64,000 nucleotides of DNA from Salipaludibacillus sp047795645. Its GTDB lineage: Bacteria > Bacillota > Bacilli > Bacillales > Salisediminibacteriaceae. Positions 19,533-28,541 of the stretch are shown piece after piece. Each line of letters begins with the position of its first letter. Within the stretch, counting starts at the first letter, position 1. The notes beneath the pieces were generated by a model. The model searched no databases and was not told where the DNA came from. It saw only the letters and a list, made by a program, of their open reading frames with translations. The stretch lies in assembly GCF_047795645.1 (NCBI RefSeq), contig NZ_CP181045.1:2418001-2482000 (forward strand), given 5' to 3'. Position numbers and translations under genes: made by a program.

Positions 19533-19910
19533 CTACTTCACCACCCTTACATCCCCACAAATAAATCTCATAAAAATATTAAGATACATTATTATATATT
19601 AAGAGTACTAAATTTGTCATCATTCATTCAAACGTTTTCAAAATGTCATTAATTTCTTTAGTAATTCATTACTTTTTGAAAAGTATCAAATTTCTTAGTT
19701 TGTTTCTACGGATTATAACGAGATTTTCCGACTCATCATGGTACAGTAAACGGTAGAATGGTAAACTCTCTATTTTCAAGGTATCTTCAAAATTCGCTAT
19801 CCTAATAATATTAACACAAAATGTTCAACTCAAAAATCTATCGTTTCCTAAACAAGGAAAAAGAAGCCATAGTAGGCTTCACTTCCTTTATGCACAATTA
19901 CCAATCCTCG
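19533..19910 (-). other. Gap between YesS-like gene and importer, with terminator at 19856-19880
   Basis: The region holds a clean rho-independent terminator for the importer operon: stem GAAGCC/GGCTTC with a 6-nt loop followed by TTTTTCC on the minus strand (19856-19880). The remaining 320 bp are AT-rich and must carry the promoter of the regulator gene, but I see no reliable -35/-10 pair. Confidence 0.6.
19856..19880 (-). terminator. Rho-independent terminator of the LplABC-type importer operon
   Basis: A perfect 6-bp stem with a 6-nt loop (arms 19863-19868 and 19875-19880) is flanked on the minus strand by TTTTTCC. It lies about 30 bp after the stop codon of the last permease. Confidence 0.8.
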
Positions 19911-20780
19911 TTATCCTTTTACAGACCCTAATAACATCCCTTTTGCAAAGTGCTTTTGTAAGAATGGGTATACAAACATGATTGGAATCGTAGCTACGAC
20001 AATAACGGCCAAGGTAAGAGTTTCATCTGGTTGAACAACAAGTGCATCCGCATCCCCAAAATTGACATCAGCCATTGTCATCATATTCTGCAACAACAAC
20101 ATAACTGGATACTTTGCATTATCACTTATATATAAAAGTGCATTGAAGTAGTCTCCCCAATATTGGACTGCGTAAAATAACGTAAACGTTGCAATAATTG
20201 GTTTCGATAAAGGTAATGCAATTTTCCAAAATACTCCTACATCTGTGGCACCATCAATACGCGCTGATTCTTCCAACTCTTTTGGAAGTGTTCGAAAAAA
20301 GGAGATCACGATAATTAACCACATTGGGTTCATCGCAATTGGTAAAATTAACGCCCATAGAGAGTCTAACAAACCTAAGTCTCTTATTAACAAGTATGTA
20401 GGAATCATTCCACCTTGGAAAATAATTGTAAAAATAACAATGTAAATGAACACAGTATGCCCTAATATTCTAGTTTTAGATAGCGCATAACCCATCGTTA
20501 ATGTTAAAGATAAACTTACTACTGTCCCTACTACTGTAACAAATACCGAAACGCCAATACTTCGAACAAAGGTCGTTGTTGAAAAGATATACTTGTATGC
20601 ATCAAGAGAAAATACTTCTGGTATGATATAAAATGTTCTTCTAATTAACTCCGCTTCTGTTGAAAGCGAACCAGCCATAACATATAAAAATGGTAATACC
20701 ATCGCAAGTCCAATCACACCTAATAGAATGTAATTAAACACATCAAATACTCTTCCTAATGGGGTATTATGTGATTTCAT
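19911..20780 (-). CDS. Carbohydrate ABC permease, LplC/YtcP-like
   Basis: This protein of about 289 residues belongs to the binding-protein-dependent permease family (six membrane helices). Its EAA loop ELEESARIDGATDVGVFWKIALPLSKP (about residues 185-210) contacts the ATPase. It closes the operon binding protein-LplB-LplC that imports oligosaccharides such as rhamnogalacturonan fragments in B. subtilis relatives. No ATPase is encoded here; such systems usually borrow the general MsmX ATPase. GGAGGG lies 9 bp from the ATG at 20780 and only 3 bp from another ATG at 20786, so I prefer 20780. Confidence 0.88.
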   Translation of the reverse strand: MKSHNTPLGRVFDVFNYILLGVIGLAMVLPFLYVMAGSLSTEAELIRRTFYIIPEVFSLDAYKYIFSTTTFVRSIGVSVFVTVVGTVVSLSLTLTMGYALSKTRILGHTVFIYIVIFTIIFQGGMIPTYLLIRDLGLLDSLWALILPIAMNPMWLIIVISFFRTLPKELEESARIDGATDVGVFWKIALPLSKPIIATFTLFYAVQYWGDYFNALLYISDNAKYPVMLLLQNMMTMADVNFGDADALVVQPDETLTLAVIVVATIPIMFVYPFLQKHFAKGMLLGSVKG

Positions 20781-20812
20781 AACCATTTTCCCTCCATTCT
20801 TTTGGTTACGAT

Positions 20813-21772
20813 TTAAAATAACGTTTCTTGATTTAATTTCTTAGCAATATACCTTGTTGACAGTATTAAGATTATGCCAACAATTCCTTTAAACAAACCT
20901 ACTGCTGTACTGTGACTGAAAGCACCCTGAGTAATACCAGTAAAGTAAATATATACATCAAAGACGTCAGCTACCGAACGATTTAATGAGTTAGTCATTA
21001 AGTAAATTTGTTGGAACCCTTGATCTAAGAAATTTCCCATCCGTAAAATTAATAATATAACAATAACGTGACGTATCGCAGGTAATGTCACATGCCACAT
21101 TCTACGAAATCTGCCAGCACCGTCAACAATCGCTGCTTCATATTGCTCTTTACTTACACCCGTAAGAGCTGCTAAAAAGATAATTGTTCCAAATCCAGCA
21201 TCTTTCCAAATTTGCTGTCCGACTATCATTGTCCGGAACCAAGATGGATCACCCAGAAAGTTGACCGTTTCTCCAGTAAAACTCTCAATTACCGCGTTCA
21301 CTATACCACCGTTGGTTGTGAAGAAAACAAATGTCAGACTCGCAACTATGACCCAAGATAAAAAATTGGGCATATAAACGAGGGTTTGAACGGTTCTCTT
21401 ATATGCAGTGATTCGAATCTCATTTAACATTAACGCCAACACAATTGGGGCTGGAAAAACAAAGATCGTTTCATAAAATGCCAAAATTAACGTATTTCTT
21501 AGTACTCTGAAAAAATCAGGATTCTGAAACAATCGTTCAAAATGCGTAAAACCTACCCATTCACTCCCCCAAAAACCTAAAAAGGGAGAATAATTTTGAA
21601 AGGCAATCAACGTTCCCCACATCGGAACATACTTGAAAATAATAAACCAAATCAATCCTGGTAATAATAAAAAGTACAGCCATTTATCCCTTTTAATCAA
21701 ATCCCATTTTGAAATTTTATGAAACTCAATTGTCTCAGTAGGAGTATATTGTTCTGAATTTATCTTTGGCAT
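20813..21772 (-). CDS. Carbohydrate ABC permease, LplB/YtcP-partner type
   Basis: This permease of about 319 residues has six helices and the EAA loop TGVSKEQYEAAIVDGAGRFRRMW. The start at 21772 (MPKINSEQ) is chosen because AAGGAG lies 6 bp upstream; a longer frame begins at 21823 without a ribosome site. It forms the channel with the protein encoded at 19911-20780 and receives substrate from the lipoprotein at 21846-23420. Confidence 0.88.
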   Translation of the reverse strand: MPKINSEQYTPTETIEFHKISKWDLIKRDKWLYFLLLPGLIWFIIFKYVPMWGTLIAFQNYSPFLGFWGSEWVGFTHFERLFQNPDFFRVLRNTLILAFYETIFVFPAPIVLALMLNEIRITAYKRTVQTLVYMPNFLSWVIVASLTFVFFTTNGGIVNAVIESFTGETVNFLGDPSWFRTMIVGQQIWKDAGFGTIIFLAALTGVSKEQYEAAIVDGAGRFRRMWHVTLPAIRHVIVILLILRMGNFLDQGFQQIYLMTNSLNRSVADVFDVYIYFTGITQGAFSHSTAVGLFKGIVGIILILSTRYIAKKLNQETLF

Positions 21773-21845
21773 ACCTTTCTCCTTTCTGTGATGAAAAGCA
21801 GGTGGATAATCCACCTGCTTCATCAGGCTATATTTTCAGATGTAC

Positions 21846-23420
21846 TTATTGTGCATCCTGTGCTATTTGATAAGCCTCATTAATTTCTGCAATATATTCT
21901 TCTCCACCAGAATTCATCCACAATTCAACGGCATCATCTAATTCAGACTCATCAATTTGACCGACAATAAATTGTATTCGTGCATCGTCAATAATATTGT
22001 CTAATTGCGTACCTCTTTCTGTATATGTTGCTGAAATCAACGGTTCTGCAGGATTAGCAACAGCGTGATTCATATTATCCTCAATAACTTCTGCTTCCTT
22101 CTCTTGTAGTGCTGATTGAGGTCCTTCTCGAAAGTTTGCCTCAGGTATAGCCATTTGAAATTGATTCAAATCGCGAACTTCACTATCAAATAAATCTCCA
22201 CCGTCTTGTTGGGAAGTTATAACAAGGTCACCGTCTTCATTTATTTCATGATGAATACCTTCTACACCATTGTAAGAAAGGTTCTGTGGCTCTTCATCAT
22301 TTAAATCATTCAAAAATTGTAATACACGCTTGAGTTCGTCTTCTGTCTCAACAGAAGTTGTCGAAATTGCAAGCAAGTTATGAAAACCAGGTGTTGGTTT
22401 CACTCTTAAACCTTCTGGCCCTTCAACTGTTCCAAAAATATCCAAAATTTGATCTTCATCTGTGTAGTCTTCTGTAATTTGATTTTGAAGGCGGTTAGCA
22501 GCATCCGATACATCTACAACAACCCCTGCTTCACCATTTACAACAGGATCAAACCATTCTCCTGAATCCATTACTGCAAAATCTTCATTCACTAAACCGT
22601 CATCATATAGTTCTTTGAAGAAGTGCAATGATTCACGGTACTCGTCAAACATAAAGTCTGGCATCAGATCTCCATTTTCATCTTCGCCCCACTCATTTGG
22701 TGTCCCCATCCAAACTTGCAAGTTATCCCAAGGTCCTTCCCACTCAGACACAACCATTCCATAAGTATCATCTTCGCCTGATTGGTTCGGATCATCATAA
22801 GTAAAAGCTCTTAATACTTCGTGAAAATCATCGATTGTTTCTGGCATATCTAAGCCAAGATTATCTAACCACTCTGTATTAATTGTCGCACCATTTCTTC
22901 CGAGGTCTCTCGTGCGGGGAATACCAAACATCCGACCATCAATAGATGCATTGTTTAAGATAATTTCATTAGCTTGACTAAGGTTATCATAATCATCTAA
23001 ATAATCTGTTACATCCCAAAATGCTCCATCTCTTGTTGCATTAATAAAACTTGCATCCTTTGGAGCTACCATAATATGTGGAAGATCTCCAGAAGCCATC
23101 GTGACATTAAAGCGATCTTCATAATTGGCATTTGCTACTAGCTCAAGACTAATATCCATATTTGTATAATCTTCTATCGCTTGTAATGCTGGACTGTCAT
23201 CTCCGACAGGATCTGGTGCAAACGACGGTGCCATAATTCTTACTGACATTCTTTCTTCAGCATCTCCGGCCGATTCTTCATTAGAATTCGATTCATTTGA
23301 ATTATTATCATTGCTCTCGTTTGAATTTGTTTCATTTGCATCATTACTACAGCCAATAAGTCCAACAATCAGTAATAGTCCGAAAAACGGTACGAAATAA
23401 CGTTGAGTTAATTTTTTCAT
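21846..23420 (-). CDS. Extracellular oligosaccharide-binding lipoprotein, LplA/YtcQ-like
   Basis: From the ATG at 23420 (GGGAGG ribosome site) the protein has about 524 residues, with a lipoprotein signal (LIGCSND) followed by a Ser/Asn/Glu linker and a type 2 solute-binding fold (RIMAPSFAPDPVGDDSPALQ onward). The class binds oligosaccharides such as pectin fragments for a six-helix permease pair. It is first in the operon with two permeases. A longer frame reaching 23489 lacks a ribosome site. Its promoter is overlapped by a cre box (23545-23558), so catabolite repression is expected. The acidic composition fits the other exported proteins. Confidence 0.9.
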   Translation of the reverse strand: MKKLTQRYFVPFFGLLLIVGLIGCSNDANETNSNESNDNNSNESNSNEESAGDAEERMSVRIMAPSFAPDPVGDDSPALQAIEDYTNMDISLELVANANYEDRFNVTMASGDLPHIMVAPKDASFINATRDGAFWDVTDYLDDYDNLSQANEIILNNASIDGRMFGIPRTRDLGRNGATINTEWLDNLGLDMPETIDDFHEVLRAFTYDDPNQSGEDDTYGMVVSEWEGPWDNLQVWMGTPNEWGEDENGDLMPDFMFDEYRESLHFFKELYDDGLVNEDFAVMDSGEWFDPVVNGEAGVVVDVSDAANRLQNQITEDYTDEDQILDIFGTVEGPEGLRVKPTPGFHNLLAISTTSVETEDELKRVLQFLNDLNDEEPQNLSYNGVEGIHHEINEDGDLVITSQQDGGDLFDSEVRDLNQFQMAIPEANFREGPQSALQEKEAEVIEDNMNHAVANPAEPLISATYTERGTQLDNIIDDARIQFIVGQIDESELDDAVELWMNSGGEEYIAEINEAYQIAQDAQ

Positions 23421-23541
23421 AATATTAGTTTCCTCCCTAAAATAGCTTTTGAACCGGATTATATTAAGCCATATTTCTAAAGAAAACATTCCCCCTTTTT
23501 CTGTATCTTCCTTTTCACTTTCTGGCTCTCGGTTCCACTTA

Positions 23542-23570
23542 AATATAAAGCGCTTACAACTTTCCTACAA
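23542..23570 (-). promoter_or_regulatory. SigA-type promoter with overlapping cre box upstream of the importer operon
   Basis: On the minus strand TTGTAG (23565-23570) and TATATT (23542-23547) are separated by 17 bp. The cre-like box TGTAAGCGCTTTAT (23545-23558) covers the spacer and -10 edge, exactly as at 8174-8202. The leader to the start codon would be about 115 nt. Confidence 0.7.
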
Positions 23571-23767
23571 TATTCATTTTTTACCTTCCAATCATAAAAT
23601 CTTTATTTTACAATTTAATGTTGGTGTATCAACATTCTTATTTGGACTTTTTTGAAAGTTAGGACTTTTTTGCGTAGTTATTAAAGTTTCTATCTATTAT
23701 AATTACGATCATAGATTCCATCTACCGTAACAATCTCCGTTATCCACCAAGAGATTTTTATATTAAA

Positions 23768-24415
23768 TCATGCTTCTGCTTTCTCAAATTCTTCTTGCTT
23801 TTCTTCGATGTTTCTAAAAGTAAAGTAAGTCGTCCACATAATTACTAGAGCAAACAAGCTTACTCCTAAAAATGGTATGAATATCGGAAAAGCAAAAAGT
23901 AACTGGGATACTATCACACAAGAACCAACTGTATATATCGTTCGAATCGGTTTATATATTGTCATAAAAAGAGCATTTTTTATCTGACGAAATAAACTCG
24001 TTTCATAGTGTACAATCAGCGGAAAAATATACAATACCATGATTCCAAAAAGAATCATAATCGCTATCATCAAGTATCTAATACTTACAAAAATCCAAGC
24101 GACTTCTACTTCGAAAAATTGTATATTTACAAAAAGAATATATCCAGTTAAGAGAAGTATGAGCCCTAATCCATTTGTTCTTAGAAACTCCTGTCGGTAC
24201 GCTTTCCAAAATATAGGGAATGTCGGATTGTCATTCCCCATTATTTTTTGACGAAGTACCGTAAGAACAGCAGCTGTACTAGGCGCCCATCCAAATAAAA
24301 TCCCACCAAGAAGAGTAAAACAAATCCATAAAAAGTTTAAGTATAAAAGAAGGATAAAATAATCACCAAACCTATGAAAACCTGAATAAAAACTAGCTAA
24401 AGCACTTTGTTTCAT
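23768..24415 (-). CDS. yesL: YesL family (DUF624) membrane protein
   Basis: This protein of about 215 residues has four to five membrane helices and the YesL/DUF624 features GGILFGWAPSTAAVLTVLRQ near the first third and NPTFPIFWKAYRQEF after it. YesL-type proteins sit in nearly all Bacillus pectin and oligosaccharide importer loci, but their function is not established; a role in importer assembly or signalling is assumed. The start at 24415 has GGAGGG 9 bp upstream. It follows the PL22 lyase gene, probably in the same transcript. Confidence 0.85.
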   Translation of the reverse strand: MKQSALASFYSGFHRFGDYFILLLYLNFLWICFTLLGGILFGWAPSTAAVLTVLRQKIMGNDNPTFPIFWKAYRQEFLRTNGLGLILLLTGYILFVNIQFFEVEVAWIFVSIRYLMIAIMILFGIMVLYIFPLIVHYETSLFRQIKNALFMTIYKPIRTIYTVGSCVIVSQLLFAFPIFIPFLGVSLFALVIMWTTYFTFRNIEEKQEEFEKAEA

Positions 24416-24462
24416 TTGCATAATCCCTCCCACATTACTAAATTTTCAACAAACAGTTAATT

Positions 24463-25635
24463 TTACGCTAGAGGTAAATCTTCAAATGAAGGTATATCTA
24501 CTAAATATACATCTCCATATCCACTTCTATCACTTGTAAACAATACTTTTGATCCATCTGGACTAAACCGAGGGTGTACATGTACCTTCTGGGTATGGAA
24601 GCTCCCTCGGTGCTTACATAAAATTCTTGGACCTTCCATCTTCCCTGCTATTTGCTTCCATAAAAAAATACAGTCTTGATAAGCTTCACCATGATAAGCA
24701 CTTGCTTGTTGACCGTCTCCGACAATCAAAGTAGAATCATTTGAATGAATGTGCATATTTTGATATGGAAAATGGCATTCATTTTTATCAGTATTATCGT
24801 ACCTAATATACCCTAAAAATTTCCCATCCTTCTTTTTCAAAGAATCAGTGTATCCATGGTAACCGATATGAATACCATCTGCGTGCCAATATTCATGTCC
24901 GGCATATTGGTGAGGATAGCCACCTCTTATTTTCCATACTTTTTTAGAGCGTATATCCATTGCCCATATACGATGATCTACATTATCCCAAGGACCTTCG
25001 TGACAAAAAGTGAGCAAATGAGATTGTGTCGGAGAAGCATTCACATGACCTATCCACCTTTTTTCTTCATGGATCACTTCGACTTTGTTTGATTCAAGAA
25101 ACAGAACACATATTTTAGAATGCGGTCTCGCTGCCTCTATTTCCTCAAAACCTACATACCCACCCGCCAAATTACTATCAATTCGGTCATATAAATCTTC
25201 ACTTAACCCAAATAACAATTTTTTCCCGTCAGATGTGCAGCTTAAATTGCTAAAATGGTACCCACGAGGTGAACTAAAAATTTTACGTTCTTCTAATGTT
25301 TCAAGATTTAAACAAATGATCGTTTCATTACATGTGAAATAAGCTTCATTTATTTGCGGGTTAATATAAGTACCTTGAATTGACGCTACATCTTCTTTCG
25401 AAAAATTGGTAAGTTGTTTCATTTCACCTGATTCCATTTCCAAACTATATAGATTTGTTACGTTTCCGCGATCTGATCCGATTAACAATTTAGTTTCTCC
25501 ATCATACCAACCATTATTTGTGAAATATGTATGGAAATGATGCGCATGATAATTTGTTAATCTTTTTACTGTCACTCCACTAATTGAATCTTTATATTCT
25601 GAGATCTCACTTTTCCATCCGTAACCTTTATCCAT
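24463..25635 (-). CDS. ogl: Oligogalacturonate lyase, PL22 family
   Basis: This 390-residue beta-propeller protein shows the PL22 hallmarks: RLTNYHAHHFHTYFTNNGWY at the start, FCHEGPWDNVDHRIW (about 210-225), GHEYWHADG (about 246) and Gln349-x-x-His352-x-His354. The last group matches the metal-binding residues described for Yersinia oligogalacturonate lyase. The enzyme cleaves short (unsaturated) galacturonate oligomers in the cytoplasm to 4-deoxy-L-threo-5-hexosulose uronate. No signal peptide is present. A cre-like box lies 22 bp upstream of the start. The gene shows that the locus handles homogalacturonan as well as rhamnogalacturonan. The kdu/kdg genes for the product are not in this window. 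Confidence 0.88.
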   Translation of the reverse strand: MDKGYGWKSEISEYKDSISGVTVKRLTNYHAHHFHTYFTNNGWYDGETKLLIGSDRGNVTNLYSLEMESGEMKQLTNFSKEDVASIQGTYINPQINEAYFTCNETIICLNLETLEERKIFSSPRGYHFSNLSCTSDGKKLLFGLSEDLYDRIDSNLAGGYVGFEEIEAARPHSKICVLFLESNKVEVIHEEKRWIGHVNASPTQSHLLTFCHEGPWDNVDHRIWAMDIRSKKVWKIRGGYPHQYAGHEYWHADGIHIGYHGYTDSLKKKDGKFLGYIRYDNTDKNECHFPYQNMHIHSNDSTLIVGDGQQASAYHGEAYQDCIFLWKQIAGKMEGPRILCKHRGSFHTQKVHVHPRFSPDGSKVLFTSDRSGYGDVYLVDIPSFEDLPLA

Positions 25636-25656
25636 TGTAATATCCCTCCATGAACA

Positions 25657-25670
25657 TGTAAGCGTTATAA
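25657..25670 (+). promoter_or_regulatory. cre-like CcpA box upstream of the PL22 gene
   Basis: TGTAAGCGTTATAA matches the cre consensus at 13 of 14 positions and lies 22 bp upstream of the minus-strand gene's ATG, a position where bound CcpA would block transcription. The box is nearly palindromic; it is written on the plus strand here. Confidence 0.6.
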
Positions 25671-25789
25671 ATAACCATACAATCGAAAATTATTTCTATC
25701 AATATCACTTTTTTGCTCGTTCAGGTACCCCCTTGATTTGTAGCGAGTTAAAAGGGGAACTAATATCATAACTGTACAATCTAGCAAAT

Positions 25790-25835
25790 AAAAAAAATCT
25801 GCAGAGCAGACAAATATTTACGTCAGCTCTACAGA
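25790..25835 (-). terminator. Rho-independent terminator of the GH105 operon
   Basis: On the minus strand a 10-bp stem with one mismatch (arms 25826-25835 and 25798-25807) is followed by a run of eight T. It lies about 50 bp after the GH105 stop codon. The gap around it (25671-25886) shows nothing else. Confidence 0.8.
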
Positions 25836-25886
25836 TCAATATAGTTTCCTACTGTTTTTTTAGGAAATCCTTATTATATATAGAAA

Positions 25887-26912
25887 TTAAATATTTCGAT
25901 GTTTTAATAATGAAGCAAGAAACACAAGTGCTAGTCCTTGTCCCCATCCTTGAACTCTCTTGGCGGGAACTTCACGATATCCTTGAGTATCATTCATTAC
26001 GGCAGTACCAGCGGATACATTCATCACAGACCCATCTTCTTTGATATTATTTAAGATCCCCGTGATAGAGCTCTGAATATACTTATTATATAACTTTCCT
26101 CTCACAAGTAGAGAAGCTGCAATTCCACATGATCCAGATAATTCTTCATAAGATTCTGGATCAGTCAAGACAGTTGGCCAAAGTCCAGATTCAAGTTGCA
26201 ATCTCACAAGAGCGCTTTGCTGGTCTCTCAAAGAACCATCAATAGCCATATAAGATGGGTGTTGCACCTCCACTAGCTCTAGTGCTCTAGCCATCGTAAT
26301 CGTTGCCCAACTATTTCCTCTTCCCCAAAATACGCTAGACATGTTATTTCCTGCGATATTATCCCATCCGTGATAATAAAGATCTGTATCATCATCTTGT
26401 AAGAACTTTTCATGCCCATGATATTGTTTCAGACCGAATTCAAAAAAGTCTTCTCTGTCTAATAACTTTCCAATTCTAAGGAGAAAATACCCCGCCATAA
26501 ACATAGTATCTACCCATGCTTGTTCAGGAAAGTTATATTTTGTTCCATTAACAGTATGTTGAAGCACATCATCATCAAATCGTTCCGCATCATTCAGTAA
26601 GAATTCCGCCATTTGTGTTGCAATATCAAGGTATTTCTCATCTTCTGTATACTTGTATAATGATAATAGTATATGACCAATGGAAGATGCGTTGACAGTC
26701 AATGGTGGCAATCCGTCTTCTAGTTCTTCATCGATCCACCCTTTTAATTGTTCCATATATTTTTTATTACCTGTGACCTCATAGGCCTCTGTGACTCCAT
26801 AAAATGCGACCCCACCTGGCCAATCCCACGGAAAATCCATGTTAAAAGTCCGCTCTACTACTTTATCGATGACGTCTTTAATTTCTTGCTCATTAAATTC
26901 TAATTTTGCCAT
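25887..26912 (-). CDS. yesR: Unsaturated rhamnogalacturonyl hydrolase, GH105 (YesR-like)
   Basis: From MAKLEF the protein has about 341 residues and the GH105 alpha/alpha-barrel pattern: WDWPGGVAFYGVTEAY near residue 30, the catalytic Asp at about 135 (PEQAWVDTMFMAGYFL) and RGNSWATITMA. B. subtilis YesR has almost the same length and the same position of the catalytic Asp. The enzyme removes unsaturated galacturonate from rhamnogalacturonan disaccharides inside the cell, leaving rhamnose for the rha pathway. The gene follows the small lipoprotein gene with a TAATG overlap; an upstream start at 26918 is also possible. Confidence 0.88.
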   Translation of the reverse strand: MAKLEFNEQEIKDVIDKVVERTFNMDFPWDWPGGVAFYGVTEAYEVTGNKKYMEQLKGWIDEELEDGLPPLTVNASSIGHILLSLYKYTEDEKYLDIATQMAEFLLNDAERFDDDVLQHTVNGTKYNFPEQAWVDTMFMAGYFLLRIGKLLDREDFFEFGLKQYHGHEKFLQDDDTDLYYHGWDNIAGNNMSSVFWGRGNSWATITMARALELVEVQHPSYMAIDGSLRDQQSALVRLQLESGLWPTVLTDPESYEELSGSCGIAASLLVRGKLYNKYIQSSITGILNNIKEDGSVMNVSAGTAVMNDTQGYREVPAKRVQGWGQGLALVFLASLLKHRNI

Positions 26913-26917
26913 TATCA

Positions 26918-27457
26918 TTAACTCCTTTGTTCTATTAATTTCTCTAGTACTTCCATTGATAACTCTTTATGGTTCGTATACGCTGGTATAAATGTTGAAA
27001 TTGTTTCTACCAACTCAACATCAAGATTCTTCACCACTGTCATATTTTCAGTCATCGGTATTGCATAATATTTTAGTTCTCCTGTACTTGGGTTTTGTTG
27101 CTGATAGAGTTCTTCTGGAATATCACTCGTACCCTGAAGAATTTCATCTAGCGGATGAATTCCTGCTGATTCCATTGTCGCTTCAAGAAAATGTTCATCA
27201 GCAAAGATAATATCCCCCTGTTGCGCAGCAATTTCTAATGAAAATTTTTCTATCATCGCCGCGTGAAACGTAATAGAAAAGTCTTCATTTGTTAACTCAG
27301 GTACCATCTTTTGAACAGCTTCAGAAACCTGTTCCTCTGTTGTAAGAGCACTTAATTCCTCAGTAAAAAATAATATTTCAAGTGTATCATCCTCTGCACC
27401 ACAAGCTGTCAATCCGATAACTAAACTTACGATGATAAAGCATATACGTTTTCCCAT
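26918..27457 (-). CDS. Small lipoprotein of unknown function, paralogue of 14112-14654
   Basis: This protein of about 179 residues has a lipoprotein signal (IGLTACGAE) and a mature part that aligns along its length with the lipoprotein at 14112: EILFFTEELSALT, GDIIFADEHFL with HPLDEI, and a closing region with PAYTNHKELSMEVL. The ATG at 27457 has AGGGTGA upstream; the longer frame to 27490 lacks a ribosome site. It lies between the TIM-barrel isomerase and the GH105 gene, so a duplicated protein accompanies two glycosidase units of one locus. It looks like a single lobe of a solute-binding protein; function unknown. Confidence 0.6.
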   Translation of the reverse strand: MGKRICFIIVSLVIGLTACGAEDDTLEILFFTEELSALTTEEQVSEAVQKMVPELTNEDFSITFHAAMIEKFSLEIAAQQGDIIFADEHFLEATMESAGIHPLDEILQGTSDIPEELYQQQNPSTGELKYYAIPMTENMTVVKNLDVELVETISTFIPAYTNHKELSMEVLEKLIEQRS

Positions 27458-27498
27458 AATCTTCACCCTATCATTCCGTCTGACTTTCATTCCATGTA

Positions 27499-28320
27499 CT
27501 AGCGAAATTTCCGTTGAATATTCTCAATAAACGTTTTCGAACCCAACAATTCTTCTTGTTTACATTCTTCCATAATAATAGGTGCGTAAGGTTTATACTT
27601 TTCTAGTAATTCCAAGTACTTCATATAATTCATCGTACCTTGGCCAGCAGGTAACACATCGAGTTGACTACCGTTCCACTTTCTATCTTTTGCATGTGCA
27701 GCGATAATGCGACTTCCTAATAATTCGAAAGCTTCCTCTATTACCTGATCTTGATTTTGAAAGTTCTTCTCATCCATTAAGTTCCCAGGGTCAAGTACGA
27801 CCCCAATATTTGAAGAAGGTACCTCATCCAGAAGAAGTTTCAACTCTATTGCTGTGCCAACTAAATGCCCATTGGCTGCTTCCAGTCCCAGATAAACTCC
27901 CCACTTTTCAGCTTCCTCAGCTAGCTCTTGAATGGAATGGACCAACGTTTTCCAATCTTTATCTTCAACTGGAACATTAGGTTTACCTACTTCTGCTGCA
28001 ACCATAGGAGCACCCATAAATTTTGCGTGCCGAATAAGTTCTTTAAATCGGTCTAAGTTCTCTTTCCTAACTACTTCATCTCTTTCATATAAATGTAAAT
28101 AACAAGCTAGTACCGAAATAGATACTCCATTTTTATCAAACTCTTCGCCAATTTGTTTTGCAAATCCAGGCGTTAACAATCCTGGTTTAGAAAAGTCATG
28201 ATCGTCTACAGCCTTCCAAAGCGCGAGCTGAACATGATCAAAACCAAAGTCACCTATCTTAGCTGCTAAATCTCTGTATGGCATTTTACCAACCAAATGT
28301 GCAAGAACACCTACTGACAT
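27499..28320 (-). CDS. Sugar phosphate isomerase/epimerase-like TIM-barrel protein
   Basis: This 273-residue protein belongs to the AP endonuclease 2/xylose isomerase-like TIM-barrel superfamily. Probable metal ligands are the Glu in YLGLEAAN, Asp in GVVLDPGN, His in IIAAHAKD and Glu in IIMEECK. Relatives isomerise or epimerise sugars, inosose or hydroxypyruvate-type compounds. It is the first gene of the operon with the small lipoprotein and GH105, which suggests a step in handling of the released sugar, perhaps a keto or uronate derivative. The exact reaction cannot be read from sequence. Confidence 0.8.
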   Translation of the reverse strand: MSVGVLAHLVGKMPYRDLAAKIGDFGFDHVQLALWKAVDDHDFSKPGLLTPGFAKQIGEEFDKNGVSISVLACYLHLYERDEVVRKENLDRFKELIRHAKFMGAPMVAAEVGKPNVPVEDKDWKTLVHSIQELAEEAEKWGVYLGLEAANGHLVGTAIELKLLLDEVPSSNIGVVLDPGNLMDEKNFQNQDQVIEEAFELLGSRIIAAHAKDRKWNGSQLDVLPAGQGTMNYMKYLELLEKYKPYAPIIMEECKQEELLGSKTFIENIQRKFR

Positions 28321-28541
28321 ACATATTCCTCCCTCATAATACTTTGTAATACAATTTTTATCTCTCGTTAAATAGTTATAACATTGAAATTTTTAATACT
28401 CATCTTCTACTACAGTTTTTTAACCAAAGACATTACGTATCTAAATGTTTATTTATGTTCATAATAGTTCGATTATAACAATTATCGGCTCAATAAACAA
28501 CTAAACTAGTAAACGTATGCAACAACACCGGTTCCACTCAA

